From Flavobacterium glaciei (GTDB taxonomy: Bacteria; Bacteroidota; Bacteroidia; Flavobacteriales; Flavobacteriaceae), in the NCBI RefSeq assembly GCF_003350545.1, contig NZ_QQBA01000015.1, forward strand, positions 1-58,322: a stretch of DNA of 58,322 nucleotides. The letters run 5' to 3'. Of this stretch, positions 27,392-35,552 are shown in pieces (positions within the stretch are counted from its first letter, which is position 1; each line of letters opens with the position of its first letter). The notes beneath the pieces are model-generated. The model searched no databases and was not told the origin of the DNA. It saw only the letters and a list, made by a program, of their open reading frames with translations. Made by a program: the position numbers and the translations under genes.

Positions 27392-28369
27392 TTATTCCCT
27401 CGTTTTATCACTGATTATCCTATCCTCGTTATGAATATCCGTACGGTAATTTTCATCGTCTCCTTCTAGAATTTTAAGGTAACTTCTATAACGGGACCAA
27501 GCGATTTCGTCTTTTTCTAAAGCTGCTTTGATGGCGCAATGCGGTTCATCTTTATGCAAACAATTATTGAATTTACATTGCTCTTTCAATTTGAAAAACT
27601 CAGGGAAATAGCCGCTAATTTCTTCTTTTTCCATGTCTACAATTCCAAAACCTTTGATACCTGGCGTGTCAATAATTTTAGCATCAAAAGACAAATCGTA
27701 CATCTCAGCAAATGTCGTAGTATGTTGACCTTGTTTACTTGCTTCAGAAATCGTTTTGGTTTTTAAATGCAAAGAAGGCTCCATTGCATTTACCAAAGTG
27801 GATTTCCCCACACCGGAATGTCCGGAAAACATGCTCACTTTGCCAATCATCATTGCTTTCAATTCTTCGATACCTTTCATTTCAGTTGAAGAAACGCGCA
27901 AACATTTGTATCCAATTTCCTGATACACATGCTGCATATACAATTGTTCGTCCAGTGTAGCATCATCAAAAGTGTCTATTTTATTAAAAACTAAGATGGT
28001 TCCAATTCCGTATGCCTCGGCAGTAACTAGAAAACGATCAATAAAATTAAAAGTCGTAGGCGGATTATTAATAGTAACTAGCAAAAATACTCTGTCAATA
28101 TTAGACGCAATTATATGCATCTGATGTGATAAATTGACTGATTTTCGAACGATATAATTCTTTCTGTCGTGAATTTTATGAATGGTTCCTGTAACGGTGT
28201 CGGATGATTCTTCAAGTTCATAATCCACAATATCACCTACAGCAATAGGGTTGGTACTTTTGATTCCTTTTATACGGAATTTCCCTTTCATACGGCATTC
28301 GATAAAATCACCTTGCTCGGATTTTACGGTGTACCAACTTCCTGTAGATTTATATACTAGTCCTGTCAT
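27392..28369 (-). CDS. rsgA: ribosome small subunit-dependent GTPase A
   Basis: RsgA is a circularly permuted GTPase that matures and checks the 30S subunit. It shows an N-terminal OB fold, then G4 VFNKID (near 128), G1 SGHSGVGKSTLVNAM (near 178), G3 DTPGIKGFG (near 225), and a C-terminal zinc site CKFNNCLHKDEPHC. Length 325. A strong -7 box TACCTTTG (28374-28381) ends only four bases before the ATG, which suggests a leaderless or nearly leaderless mRNA. It starts the run rsgA-dtd-mazG-aroA. Confidence 0.95.
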   Translation of the reverse strand: MTGLVYKSTGSWYTVKSEQGDFIECRMKGKFRIKGIKSTNPIAVGDIVDYELEESSDTVTGTIHKIHDRKNYIVRKSVNLSHQMHIIASNIDRVFLLVTINNPPTTFNFIDRFLVTAEAYGIGTILVFNKIDTFDDATLDEQLYMQHVYQEIGYKCLRVSSTEMKGIEELKAMMIGKVSMFSGHSGVGKSTLVNAMEPSLHLKTKTISEASKQGQHTTTFAEMYDLSFDAKIIDTPGIKGFGIVDMEKEEISGYFPEFFKLKEQCKFNNCLHKDEPHCAIKAALEKDEIAWSRYRSYLKILEGDDENYRTDIHNEDRIISDKTRE

Positions 28370-28373
28370 GGTG

Positions 28374-28381
28374 CAAAGGTA
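28374..28381 (-). promoter_or_regulatory. -7 element immediately before rsgA
   Basis: TACCTTTG fits TAnnTTTG exactly and is separated from the rsgA ATG by CACC only. Transcription would start at or within a base or two of the start codon. A 10-bp stem TTTATCCCGA/TCGGGATAAA (28397-28420) lies just upstream. Confidence 0.55.
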
Positions 28382-28466
28382 AAATTTTGTTTCAAGTTTA
28401 TCCCGACACTTCGGGATAAAGTTTAAAGTTTTTCACCTTGAACAACTTGAGACAACCTTAAAAATA

Positions 28467-28510
28467 AAAAATTCCCACAACTTTTTTTTACAAAAGCGGC
28501 GGGAATTTTT
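28467..28510 (-). terminator. terminator of the aromatic amino acid operon
   Basis: AAAAATTCCC (28467-28476) and GGGAATTTTT (28501-28510) pair over 10 bp with a 24-base loop. It follows the DAHP synthase gene on the minus strand and precedes the separate rsgA promoter. Confidence 0.7.
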
Positions 28511-28572
28511 ATAAAAATTTAAATTAATGGCTCACGAAATAAAAAATCGTTAAACCTCAACCTTAAATCATT

Positions 28573-29655
28573 TTATGAGTTCAATATTTTTTCTTGGTGA
28601 CCGATACTTTCTTGGTGAATCGCTTTGAACATTTTTAGTACAAATTCTTCTGTCAATCCTTTTTTCTCACCCTCTAAAATCATTTTTCCTAAAATTTCAT
28701 TCCAACGATTGTTTTGCAGTACAGCAACGTTAGCATCTTTTTTCACCTGACCTATTTCATCTGCTACTTTCATACGCTTACCTAATAAGTCCAGTAAAGT
28801 TGCATCTAAAACATCGATATTAGCTCTTAATTTAGCCATTTTTTGAGTAAATTCATCAGATATATCATTTACTTTTCTCACTTTCAAATCAATAAATATT
28901 TGTTTCAAAGCGTCTGGTGTAACTTGTTGTGCAGCATCACTCCAAGCATTGTCCGGATCGTAATGTGTTTCGATAATCATACCATCATAATTCAAATCTA
29001 ATGCTTCCTGCGTTACTTCTAGAATCATTTTACGGTCTCCTGTAATATGAGACGGGTCGATGATTAAAGGCAAATCAGGGAATTTATTTTGCAATTCGAT
29101 AGCAATCTGCCATTCTGGAATATTTCTGTATTTTGTTTTTTCGTAAGTAGAAAAACCTCTGTGAATCACTCCTAATTTTTCAATTCCTGCCATGTATAAA
29201 CGCTCAACACCACCCAACCATAAAGACAAATCTGGATTTACTGGATTCTTAACCAATACGATTTTTTTAGTCCCTACTAAAGCATCTGCAATTTCTTGCA
29301 TTGCAAAAGGATTTACGGTTGTTCTCGCGCCAATCCACAATACATCAATATCATATTCCAAAGCTAATTTTACGTGAGCAGCATTTGCTACCTCAGTTCC
29401 CATTAGCAATCCTGTTTGCTCTTTAGCCTTTTTTAACCATTTCAAACCTATTTCACCTACACCTTCAAATCCTCCCGGACGTGTTCTAGGTTTCCAGATT
29501 CCTGCTCTAAAAACACTTACATCTGAATCTTTCAATTCATGTGCAATTTTTAATACTTGTTCTTCTGTTTCAGCACTACAAGGTCCTGCTATCACTAATG
29601 GATGAGTCAAATTGAATTCATTCAACCAATTTCTCATTTCTTTCTTGTTTTCCAT
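28573..29655 (-). CDS. bifunctional DAHP synthase / chorismate mutase
   Basis: The N-terminal part (about 1-260) is a 3-deoxy-7-phosphoheptulonate synthase of the AroG-beta/KDO8P type: PLVIAGPCSAETEEQ, FRAGIWKPRTRPGGFEG, LVKNPVNPDLSLW and IIDPSHITGDRK. The C-terminal part (about 265-355) is an AroQ chorismate mutase: KMAKLRANIDVLDATLLDLL and RMKVADEIGQVKK. This fusion joins the first step of aromatic synthesis with the first step of the Phe/Tyr branch. It is the last gene of the pheA-aminotransferase-tyrA operon, so the leader attenuator should govern it, if transcription is continuous. Confidence 0.95.
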   Translation of the reverse strand: MENKKEMRNWLNEFNLTHPLVIAGPCSAETEEQVLKIAHELKDSDVSVFRAGIWKPRTRPGGFEGVGEIGLKWLKKAKEQTGLLMGTEVANAAHVKLALEYDIDVLWIGARTTVNPFAMQEIADALVGTKKIVLVKNPVNPDLSLWLGGVERLYMAGIEKLGVIHRGFSTYEKTKYRNIPEWQIAIELQNKFPDLPLIIDPSHITGDRKMILEVTQEALDLNYDGMIIETHYDPDNAWSDAAQQVTPDALKQIFIDLKVRKVNDISDEFTQKMAKLRANIDVLDATLLDLLGKRMKVADEIGQVKKDANVAVLQNNRWNEILGKMILEGEKKGLTEEFVLKMFKAIHQESIGHQEKILNS

Positions 29656-29668
29656 CTTTTCTAATTTT

Positions 29669-29705
29669 GCCCCACCCCAGCCCTCCCCAAAGGGAAGGGA
29701 GCCGT
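29669..29705. repeat. GC-rich palindromic repeat (single copy)
   Basis: The segment contains CCCCACCCCAGCCCTCCCC, AAA and then GGGAAGGGAGCC. It is related to the arms of the modules in the cys operon spacers. It lies between the DAHP synthase gene and tyrA, inside the aromatic operon; a separate palindrome TCCCGAAACTTCGGGA follows at 29758-29773. Confidence 0.7.
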
Positions 29706-29783
29706 AAATGGATGATTGTTGATAATTATTTTTAGTTGTTTTTTTACTATTGACTGTTCCCGAAACTTCGGGATGATCACTGA

Positions 29784-30644
29784 TTACTTCTTAACGTTCA
29801 TTCCGTTTAATATTTCCTTAATTTTATTGACACTTTGCATTTCATTATAAATCGCATCGTAATCTTCCTTTTCTAATAATTCTTTAAACTTTGACAAATT
29901 CGAAATGTATTCGTCCAATGTTTTTACAACCTGTTTCCTATTTTGTTTAAAAATAGGCGTCCACATTGCTGGGGAACTTTTGGCTAAACGAACTGTGCTT
30001 TCAAAACCAGAACCTGCCATATCAAAAATATCCTGCTCGTGTTTCTCTTTGTCAATTACCGTTTTTCCGAGCATAAAAGCACTTATATGTGACAAATGCG
30101 AAACGTAAGCAATATGTTTGTCATGTGATTTCGGATCCATATAACGAATTCTCATTCCCATTGCCTTAAATAAATCAAGGGCTTTTTCTTGTAACTTGAA
30201 AGTCGTTTTTTCTACCTCACAAATGATATTCGTCTTTCCCTGAAACAATCCTTTTATCGCCGCCGAAGGTCCTGAAAACTCTGTTCCTGCAATAGGGTGT
30301 GTGGCAATAAAATTCCGCCTTTTAGGATGATTGGCAACCGCTTCACAAATAGGCATTTTAGTTGAACCTACTTCAAAAACAATCGTATTATCGCCTATAA
30401 CATCTAATACTTTTGGCAAAACAACCAGCGCTACATCAACAGGAACCGAAACAATTACAAAGTCGGCGTTTACTAAATCTTCAAATGCAGCACCAGCATC
30501 CACAACTCCTAAAGTTATGGCTTCCGCCAAATGACTTTCGTTGTTATCAATTCCATAAATTTTAGTTTCCGGATACAAGGTTTTAATGTCCAATGCCATC
30601 GAACCGCCTATTAATCCTATCCCTATTACGTAAACATTAGTCAT
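29784..30644 (-). CDS. tyrA: prephenate dehydrogenase
   Basis: The enzyme oxidises prephenate to 4-hydroxyphenylpyruvate with NAD. The 286 residues begin with the Rossmann motif VIGIGLIGGSMALDIK; IATHPIAGTEFSGPSAA (near 115) carries the catalytic His. There is no fused chorismate mutase or ACT domain: the mutase lies in the next gene as part of the DAHP synthase fusion. It is preceded by the aminotransferase gene (61-base gap) and the C-terminal helices end in KIKEILNGMNVKK. Confidence 0.93.
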   Translation of the reverse strand: MTNVYVIGIGLIGGSMALDIKTLYPETKIYGIDNNESHLAEAITLGVVDAGAAFEDLVNADFVIVSVPVDVALVVLPKVLDVIGDNTIVFEVGSTKMPICEAVANHPKRRNFIATHPIAGTEFSGPSAAIKGLFQGKTNIICEVEKTTFKLQEKALDLFKAMGMRIRYMDPKSHDKHIAYVSHLSHISAFMLGKTVIDKEKHEQDIFDMAGSGFESTVRLAKSSPAMWTPIFKQNRKQVVKTLDEYISNLSKFKELLEKEDYDAIYNEMQSVNKIKEILNGMNVKK

Positions 30645-30705
30645 AAAGTCTTAAAGTTGTAAAGTCGAAAGTCACCAAAACTTCCAAACTCGTAATTCAT
30701 AATTT

Positions 30706-31857
30706 TTAATTTATTATTCTCAGGATTGCTTCTTGTACTTTTTCTTCTTTTACACACAATGCAAATCGTATGTAACCTTCTCCATTAGAACCAAAAATGG
30801 TTCCTGGGGTAATGAAAATAGATTTGTCATATAAAATTTCATCAATAAATTTCTCTGCTGATGTAATTCCGTCCGGCAATTTTGCCCAAACAAATAATCC
30901 AACACCTTCCTTATACACTTTACAACCTAATTTCTCAGCCAGTTGCTCGGTAAGAATTCTGCGTTTTCTATAAATCGCATTCATCGATTCAAACCAAGTC
31001 TTGTCACTTTTCAATGCTTCAATTGCTCCTTTTTGAATCCCATAAAACATTCCGCTATCCATGTTGCTTTTCACTTTTAGAACTGCATCTATACAAGCTG
31101 CATTTCCTAGAAGCATTCCCACTCTCCAGCCCGCCATGTTGAAAGTCTTACTCAAAGAATTCAATTCTAAAACCACATCCTTTGCGCCATCCACTTGCAA
31201 CAAACTCATCGGATTGTCATTTAAAACAAAACTGTACGGATTATCATTAACCAATAAAATGTTATTTTTTTTGGCGAAAGCCACTAATCTTGAAAACAAA
31301 TCTAAACTTCCTCTTGCTCCTGTTGGCATGTGCGGATAACCTATCCACATGATTTTCACTTTCGATAAATCCAGTTGTTCCAGAGCCTCAAAATCAGGTT
31401 CCCAGTTATTATTTTCTTTTAAGTCATAATAAACTGGAACTGCTCCCACTAAATTAGTCACTGAAGTATACGTTGGATATCCTGGATTTGGAATCAGCAC
31501 CTGATCACCTTCATTCAAAAAAGCCAGTGAAACATGCATAATTCCCTCTTTGGAACCCATTAAAGGCAATATTTCGTTAGCAGGATTCAATACAACTCCG
31601 TAATTATTTTTGTAAAAATCAGCCATGCCTTGACGCAATTCTGGTAATCCTTGATAACTCTGGTATTGATGCGCATTTTCATCTTGCATTGCCAGAACTA
31701 CTGCATCAATTACTGCTTGTGATGGTTGTAAATCCGGACTTCCAATTCCCATATTGATAATGGGTTTCCCTTCAGAAGCCAGTTGTCTTACTTCTCTCAA
31801 TTTTGAGGAGAAATAGTATTCTTCAATTATGTCAAGACGTTTCGCTGTAGTAACCAT
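30706..31857 (-). CDS. class I/II PLP-dependent aminotransferase
   Basis: This fold-type I aminotransferase has 383 residues. INMGIGSPDLQPSQAVIDA is the N-terminal substrate region, NSLSKTFNMAGWRVG (near 235) holds the PLP lysine, and the C-terminal arginine region is EGYIRFALC. Its place between pheA and tyrA makes it a good candidate for the aromatic aminotransferase that finishes phenylalanine and tyrosine. Substrate range cannot be fixed by sequence; a role in diaminopimelate or alanine metabolism is possible for relatives. Confidence 0.88.
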   Translation of the reverse strand: MVTTAKRLDIIEEYYFSSKLREVRQLASEGKPIINMGIGSPDLQPSQAVIDAVVLAMQDENAHQYQSYQGLPELRQGMADFYKNNYGVVLNPANEILPLMGSKEGIMHVSLAFLNEGDQVLIPNPGYPTYTSVTNLVGAVPVYYDLKENNNWEPDFEALEQLDLSKVKIMWIGYPHMPTGARGSLDLFSRLVAFAKKNNILLVNDNPYSFVLNDNPMSLLQVDGAKDVVLELNSLSKTFNMAGWRVGMLLGNAACIDAVLKVKSNMDSGMFYGIQKGAIEALKSDKTWFESMNAIYRKRRILTEQLAEKLGCKVYKEGVGLFVWAKLPDGITSAEKFIDEILYDKSIFITPGTIFGSNGEGYIRFALCVKEEKVQEAILRIIN

Positions 31858-31907
31858 GTTTAATTTTTAAAATTCTTTTGACTTTTGACTTAATAACTTT
31901 TGACTAA

Positions 31908-32735
31908 TTATAGTTTCGTATTTTTATATTCGCCCAACACTTTGAAATATTCCGCCATGATAATCAATAGTGACTTTGCTTTTGCGTAATCTTCGTATTT
32001 CTCGAAAGTAACATCCACAAAAAATGAATATTTCCAAGGCGTTTCTATTTTTGGCAACGACTGAATTTTGGTTAAATTCAATTTGCAATCACTCATTACA
32101 TTTAGTACTGCAGCCAAACTACCGCGTTTGTGATCCAATTCGAATTTAATGGACGCTCTGTTTATTTCGTTTTCTGGAACAAAAGAATTGTACTTTTTGA
32201 TAATCACAAAACGAGTCATGTTATTTTTAATCGTTTGAATCTCTGGAGCCAAAATCTCTAAATCATACATTTCAGAAGCAGTTCTGCTGGCAATTGCAGC
32301 AATTCCTTTCAACTGTTTTTCCTGAATTCTACGCGCCGTTTCAGCAGTATCTTTGTCTTCGACTAATTTTATGTTTGGATATTTTTTCAGAAATTCCATA
32401 CATTGTAAAATAGCCATAGGATGCGAATGTACTTCTTGAATGTCTTCTATTTTTTGACCTTTTAAAGCCATTAAATTTTGGTGAATTCTTAAATAATGTT
32501 CTCCTATTATGTGCAAATTATTTTTGTCAATCAATGCGTAATTCGGAATAATAGGACCGGCAATAGAATTCTCTATAGCCATAACTGCCTGATCTGATTT
32601 GCCTGACAACAGGTTATCTACTAATTCTTCAAAGGACAAACATTCATCGACGATAACTACCTGATTAAAATATTCCTGCGCTACCTGATGATGAAAAGAA
32701 CCCGTTATCCCCTGTATTCCAATTATTTCATTCAT
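31908..32735 (-). CDS. pheA: prephenate dehydratase
   Basis: The enzyme converts prephenate to phenylpyruvate. The 275-residue protein begins IIGIQGITGSFHHQVAQEYF (dehydratase lobe). It has NSIAGPIIPNYALID and the family motif TRFVIIKKY near residue 175. A C-terminal regulatory ACT domain follows (KRGSLAAVLNVMSDC, QSLPKIETPWKYSFFVDV), the usual place for Phe feedback; the typical ESRP is QSLP here. It is first in the aromatic operon, directly after an attenuator-like terminator. Confidence 0.93.
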   Translation of the reverse strand: MNEIIGIQGITGSFHHQVAQEYFNQVVIVDECLSFEELVDNLLSGKSDQAVMAIENSIAGPIIPNYALIDKNNLHIIGEHYLRIHQNLMALKGQKIEDIQEVHSHPMAILQCMEFLKKYPNIKLVEDKDTAETARRIQEKQLKGIAAIASRTASEMYDLEILAPEIQTIKNNMTRFVIIKKYNSFVPENEINRASIKFELDHKRGSLAAVLNVMSDCKLNLTKIQSLPKIETPWKYSFFVDVTFEKYEDYAKAKSLLIIMAEYFKVLGEYKNTKL

Positions 32736-32760
32736 TTTTACACCTTTTTAAGCAAAAAAA

Positions 32761-32870
32761 AATCCCGATTTACATCGGGATTGTATATTTATAGTATCAA
32801 TTTAATTTTATAATCAAATAACCATACAACAATCCCTTTCTACTTTCCAGAAGAAATAATAAGAATTGCT
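32761..32870 (-). promoter_or_regulatory. transcription attenuator of the aromatic operon
   Basis: Four segments on the minus strand form exclusive stems. Segment 1 AGCAATTCTT (32861-32870) pairs with segment 2 AGGGATTGTT (32828-32837) over 10 bp with three wobbles. Segment 2 GGGATTGT (32829-32836) also pairs perfectly with segment 3 ACAATCCC (32777-32784). Segment 3/4 is the terminator AATCCCGAT/ATCGGGATT (32761-32782) with a GTAA loop and nine T after it. A ribosome stalled at the aromatic codons would cover segment 1 and free segment 2 as antiterminator. Confidence 0.8.
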
Positions 32871-32894
32871 AAAATAAAATCGGTTACTCAACAT
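32814..32894 (-). CDS. 26-residue attenuation leader peptide, Phe/Tyr/Trp-rich
   Basis: This is a short reading frame on the minus strand, ATG at 32894 to TGA at 32814-32816, about 79 bases before pheA. It contains FYFSNSYYFFW at residues 6-16: four Phe, three Tyr and one Trp in eleven residues. Two codon clusters frame the segment SNS, whose bases form the first half of a stem with downstream codons. It has the form of a classical attenuation leader that senses charged aromatic tRNAs. No Shine-Dalgarno sequence is evident, as usual in Bacteroidota. Confidence 0.85.
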   Translation of the reverse strand: MLSNRFYFSNSYYFFWKVERDCCMVI

Positions 32895-32924
32895 CTTGTT
32901 GCTTTTTTTGTATTAATTACTCTG

Positions 32925-32956
32925 CGAATGTATACATAATTTCCAGCTAACCCAAA
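32925..32956 (-). promoter_or_regulatory. promoter of the aromatic operon leader
   Basis: On the minus strand a -33 TTTG (32953-32956) is followed after 20 bases by TACATTCG (32925-32932), one mismatch from TAnnTTTG. The expected start (about 32918) is some 24 bases before the leader peptide ATG. The rest of the spacer to 33126 is A/T-rich, with an imperfect hairpin near 33070-33098 downstream of the symporter gene. Confidence 0.55.
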
Positions 32957-33126
32957 AAAAAAGTTGATTTTATTAAACAAAAGGGAGATTCGCTAAAAAA
33001 CTGGCTATTAATTATGTAATAATTAAAAAAAGGCTTTTAAAATATTTTTTACTTAGTTCGCTTTTCAGATTTTAGAAAAATAAAATATTATTTCTCTAAG
33101 AATTTCGATTTAAATTTTTGCTTAAA

Positions 33127-34380
33127 TTATACTTCTAATTTAGCCGTAAGCCATTTTTTCCCTTCCGAAATTCGGGTTACCATCATTGCCGAAACCAAAT
33201 CTCCATTTGCATTCAGCAACGTCGCCATTGGATCTACTAATGTTCCCACAATCATTGCTGCAGGTAAAGCTTGTTCCATTGGAAATCCATAAACAGTTAT
33301 TGCCAGAATTTCTCCTATATAACCTCCATTTGGAATACCGCCTTCGACTACCGATACAATTACCGTAATTCCTAACGCCATTAGTATCGTATTAGGATCC
33401 GTTAAATCTTTTCCAAACATGGCAAAAATCACAGCGATTTTTATAATCGATGACATGCTCGATCCATCTTTATGCAAAGGCGCGCCTAATGGGATAACTA
33501 CATTTCTTATATGAGCTGGAATATTCATCTTTTCGGCACCTTCTAAATTAGCAGGAATTGTTGCTATGCTGCTACAGGTTCCCAAAGCTGTTAAGGAAGG
33601 CGTAATATTATTTTTCCAAAATACTTTAAACCCTAATTTTCCCCCAGCCAGAAAAGCGTACAAACTAAAAAACACGACAAAATAAAACGCACAAACGGCA
33701 TAATACAATCCCAAAGGTTTTGCATAAGCGCCAAATAATTGCGGTCCAAAAATCCCAACTTGGTATGCAAAATAAGCACCCAATCCTATTGGAGCCGTTT
33801 TCATAATGATGTGCAAGAGTTGTTTCATCACTTCATTGCCTGAATTCAAGAATCTACTAAAATCTTTCCCTTTTTCTCCTGATTGCAAACTGGCAAATCC
33901 TATTAAAAACGAGAATATAATTAGCGCCAACATATTTTTTCGAGACAACAATTCAAAAAAGTCACTTGCGGTAAGCAATTGCGTAATTTGTGAACCTGCA
34001 GAACTTTCATGAATACTCTCTAATGGAAGTTTAGATATGATAATATCTTGCTGAATGGGAAATAACAACACACCTACTAGCATCAAAATAGCCGAAATCA
34101 ATACAGTGCTTAAAAATACACCTATCACAATTACAAATAACTTACCCAGTCTTTCTGTTTTTTCTAAATTAGCAATCGAAGATGCAATCGTAAAAAACAC
34201 CAACGGTATAATTGCTGTAAACAATAAATTCAGAAATATATCGCCTAAAGGCTTAATCACTTCTACTCCTTTTCCGTAAACCAAACCCAATATACTTCCT
34301 GCTAAAATTCCGCCAAGAAGCAATAAAATACTTTTGTAATTTTTCAAGAAACTACCCGATTGTGTATTTTTTAAATTCAT
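33127..34380 (-). CDS. dicarboxylate/amino acid:cation symporter (DAACS family)
   Basis: This sodium- or proton-coupled carrier of the GltP/DctA fold has 417 residues with about eight helices and two re-entrant hairpins. The serine-rich hairpin is TALGTCSSIATIPANLEGAE (near 265-285) and the second region is GGIPNGGYIGEI and VDPMATLLNANGD (near 345-395). Likely substrates are glutamate, aspartate or C4-dicarboxylates. It stands alone, divergent from gldA. Confidence 0.9.
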   Translation of the reverse strand: MNLKNTQSGSFLKNYKSILLLLGGILAGSILGLVYGKGVEVIKPLGDIFLNLLFTAIIPLVFFTIASSIANLEKTERLGKLFVIVIGVFLSTVLISAILMLVGVLLFPIQQDIIISKLPLESIHESSAGSQITQLLTASDFFELLSRKNMLALIIFSFLIGFASLQSGEKGKDFSRFLNSGNEVMKQLLHIIMKTAPIGLGAYFAYQVGIFGPQLFGAYAKPLGLYYAVCAFYFVVFFSLYAFLAGGKLGFKVFWKNNITPSLTALGTCSSIATIPANLEGAEKMNIPAHIRNVVIPLGAPLHKDGSSMSSIIKIAVIFAMFGKDLTDPNTILMALGITVIVSVVEGGIPNGGYIGEILAITVYGFPMEQALPAAMIVGTLVDPMATLLNANGDLVSAMMVTRISEGKKWLTAKLEV

Positions 34381-34527
34381 ATTTATTAGTTTGTCGTAAA
34401 TATATAAATCTAATATAGAATATCATCTCGCTTTGTATAACTTTGACAAAGGACTTTTTAGCTATTGGGCTACAAAAAACTATAAATAAATCCTTTTTCT
34501 GTTTACTTTTGCAACAAATAAAATTCC

Positions 34528-35424
34528 ATGTCAATAGAAGTTACTAATATATCAAAAAGTTACGGTGCTCAAAAAGCATTAGATAACATTTCATTTTCTA
34601 TAAAAAAAGGAGAAATTGTTGGTTTTTTAGGTCCAAATGGAGCCGGAAAATCAACATTAATGAAAATATTAACCACGTATATTAATGCCGATGAAGGTTC
34701 AGCAATCGTAAATGGAAACGATGTAAATACTCAACAAAAATCAGTGCAACTTTCGATAGGTTATTTGCCGGAACACAATCCGCTATATTTGGATTTGTAT
34801 GTGAGGGAATATTTAGCTTTTAACGCTGATGTGTATAAAGTAGCCAAATCCCGAATCGAAGAAGTAATTCAATTAACCGGATTGAGTACCGAAAGTCATA
34901 AAAAAATAGGGCAATTATCCAAAGGATATCGCCAGCGCGTAGGTCTTGCCAATGCTTTATTACACAATCCAGCTGTTTTGATTCTTGATGAACCAACAAC
35001 TGGTTTAGACCCGAATCAATTAATGGAAATTCGTAATGTGATTAAAAACGTGGGGAAAGACAAAACTGTTTTCCTTTCCACACATATTATGCAGGAAGTC
35101 GAAGCCATTTGCGACCGCGTTATTATCATTAACAATGGTAAAATTGTTACCGATAAAAAACTGGACAATTTAATTTCTGAGGATAAGGAACAAGTTATCG
35201 AAGTAGAATTTGATTTTAAAATAGAAGAGCAAGTTATTGCCAAAATAGAAAATCTTGTTTCTTATAAAAATACGCATGATATGATTTGGGAATTGACTTT
35301 CAAAGCGGATAAAGACATGCGCCCAACTGTTTTTGATTTTGCTACTGCAAATGGTTTGAAAACCTTGCAACTTAATCAAAAGAATAAAAACTTGGAGGCT
35401 GTTTTTAGAGAGATAACGAAATAG
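34528..35424 (+). CDS. gldA: gliding motility ABC transporter ATP-binding protein GldA
   Basis: GldA is the ATPase of the ABC transporter (with GldF and GldG) needed for gliding in many Flavobacteria. The 298 residues show Walker A GFLGPNGAGKSTLMKI (near 38), the signature LSKGYRQRVGLANALL (near 134), Walker B PAVLILDEPTTGLDPNQLME (near 150) and the H-loop STHIMQE. gldF and gldG are not adjacent, as is usual. A -7 box TACTTTTG at 34504-34511 precedes the gene and a strong terminator follows it. Confidence 0.92.
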   Translation: MSIEVTNISKSYGAQKALDNISFSIKKGEIVGFLGPNGAGKSTLMKILTTYINADEGSAIVNGNDVNTQQKSVQLSIGYLPEHNPLYLDLYVREYLAFNADVYKVAKSRIEEVIQLTGLSTESHKKIGQLSKGYRQRVGLANALLHNPAVLILDEPTTGLDPNQLMEIRNVIKNVGKDKTVFLSTHIMQEVEAICDRVIIINNGKIVTDKKLDNLISEDKEQVIEVEFDFKIEEQVIAKIENLVSYKNTHDMIWELTFKADKDMRPTVFDFATANGLKTLQLNQKNKNLEAVFREITK

Positions 35425-35497
35425 TTGGAAGTGTTCAGTTTTTAGAGTTCAGTCTAATTTTCGACTAAAAAACAAACTCTTTTAAAATAAAAATAAA

Positions 35498-35532
35498 AAA
35501 AGCTTCCAGCTTTTTGAAGGCTGGAAGCTTTT
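35498..35532. terminator. bidirectional terminator between gldA and metF
   Basis: A perfect 13-bp stem AAAAGCTTCCAGC/GCTGGAAGCTTTT with a 9-base loop (35511-35519) and A/T runs on both sides serves the convergent gldA and metF genes. Confidence 0.9.
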
Positions 35533-35552
35533 AAAATATAAAGATTAAATTG

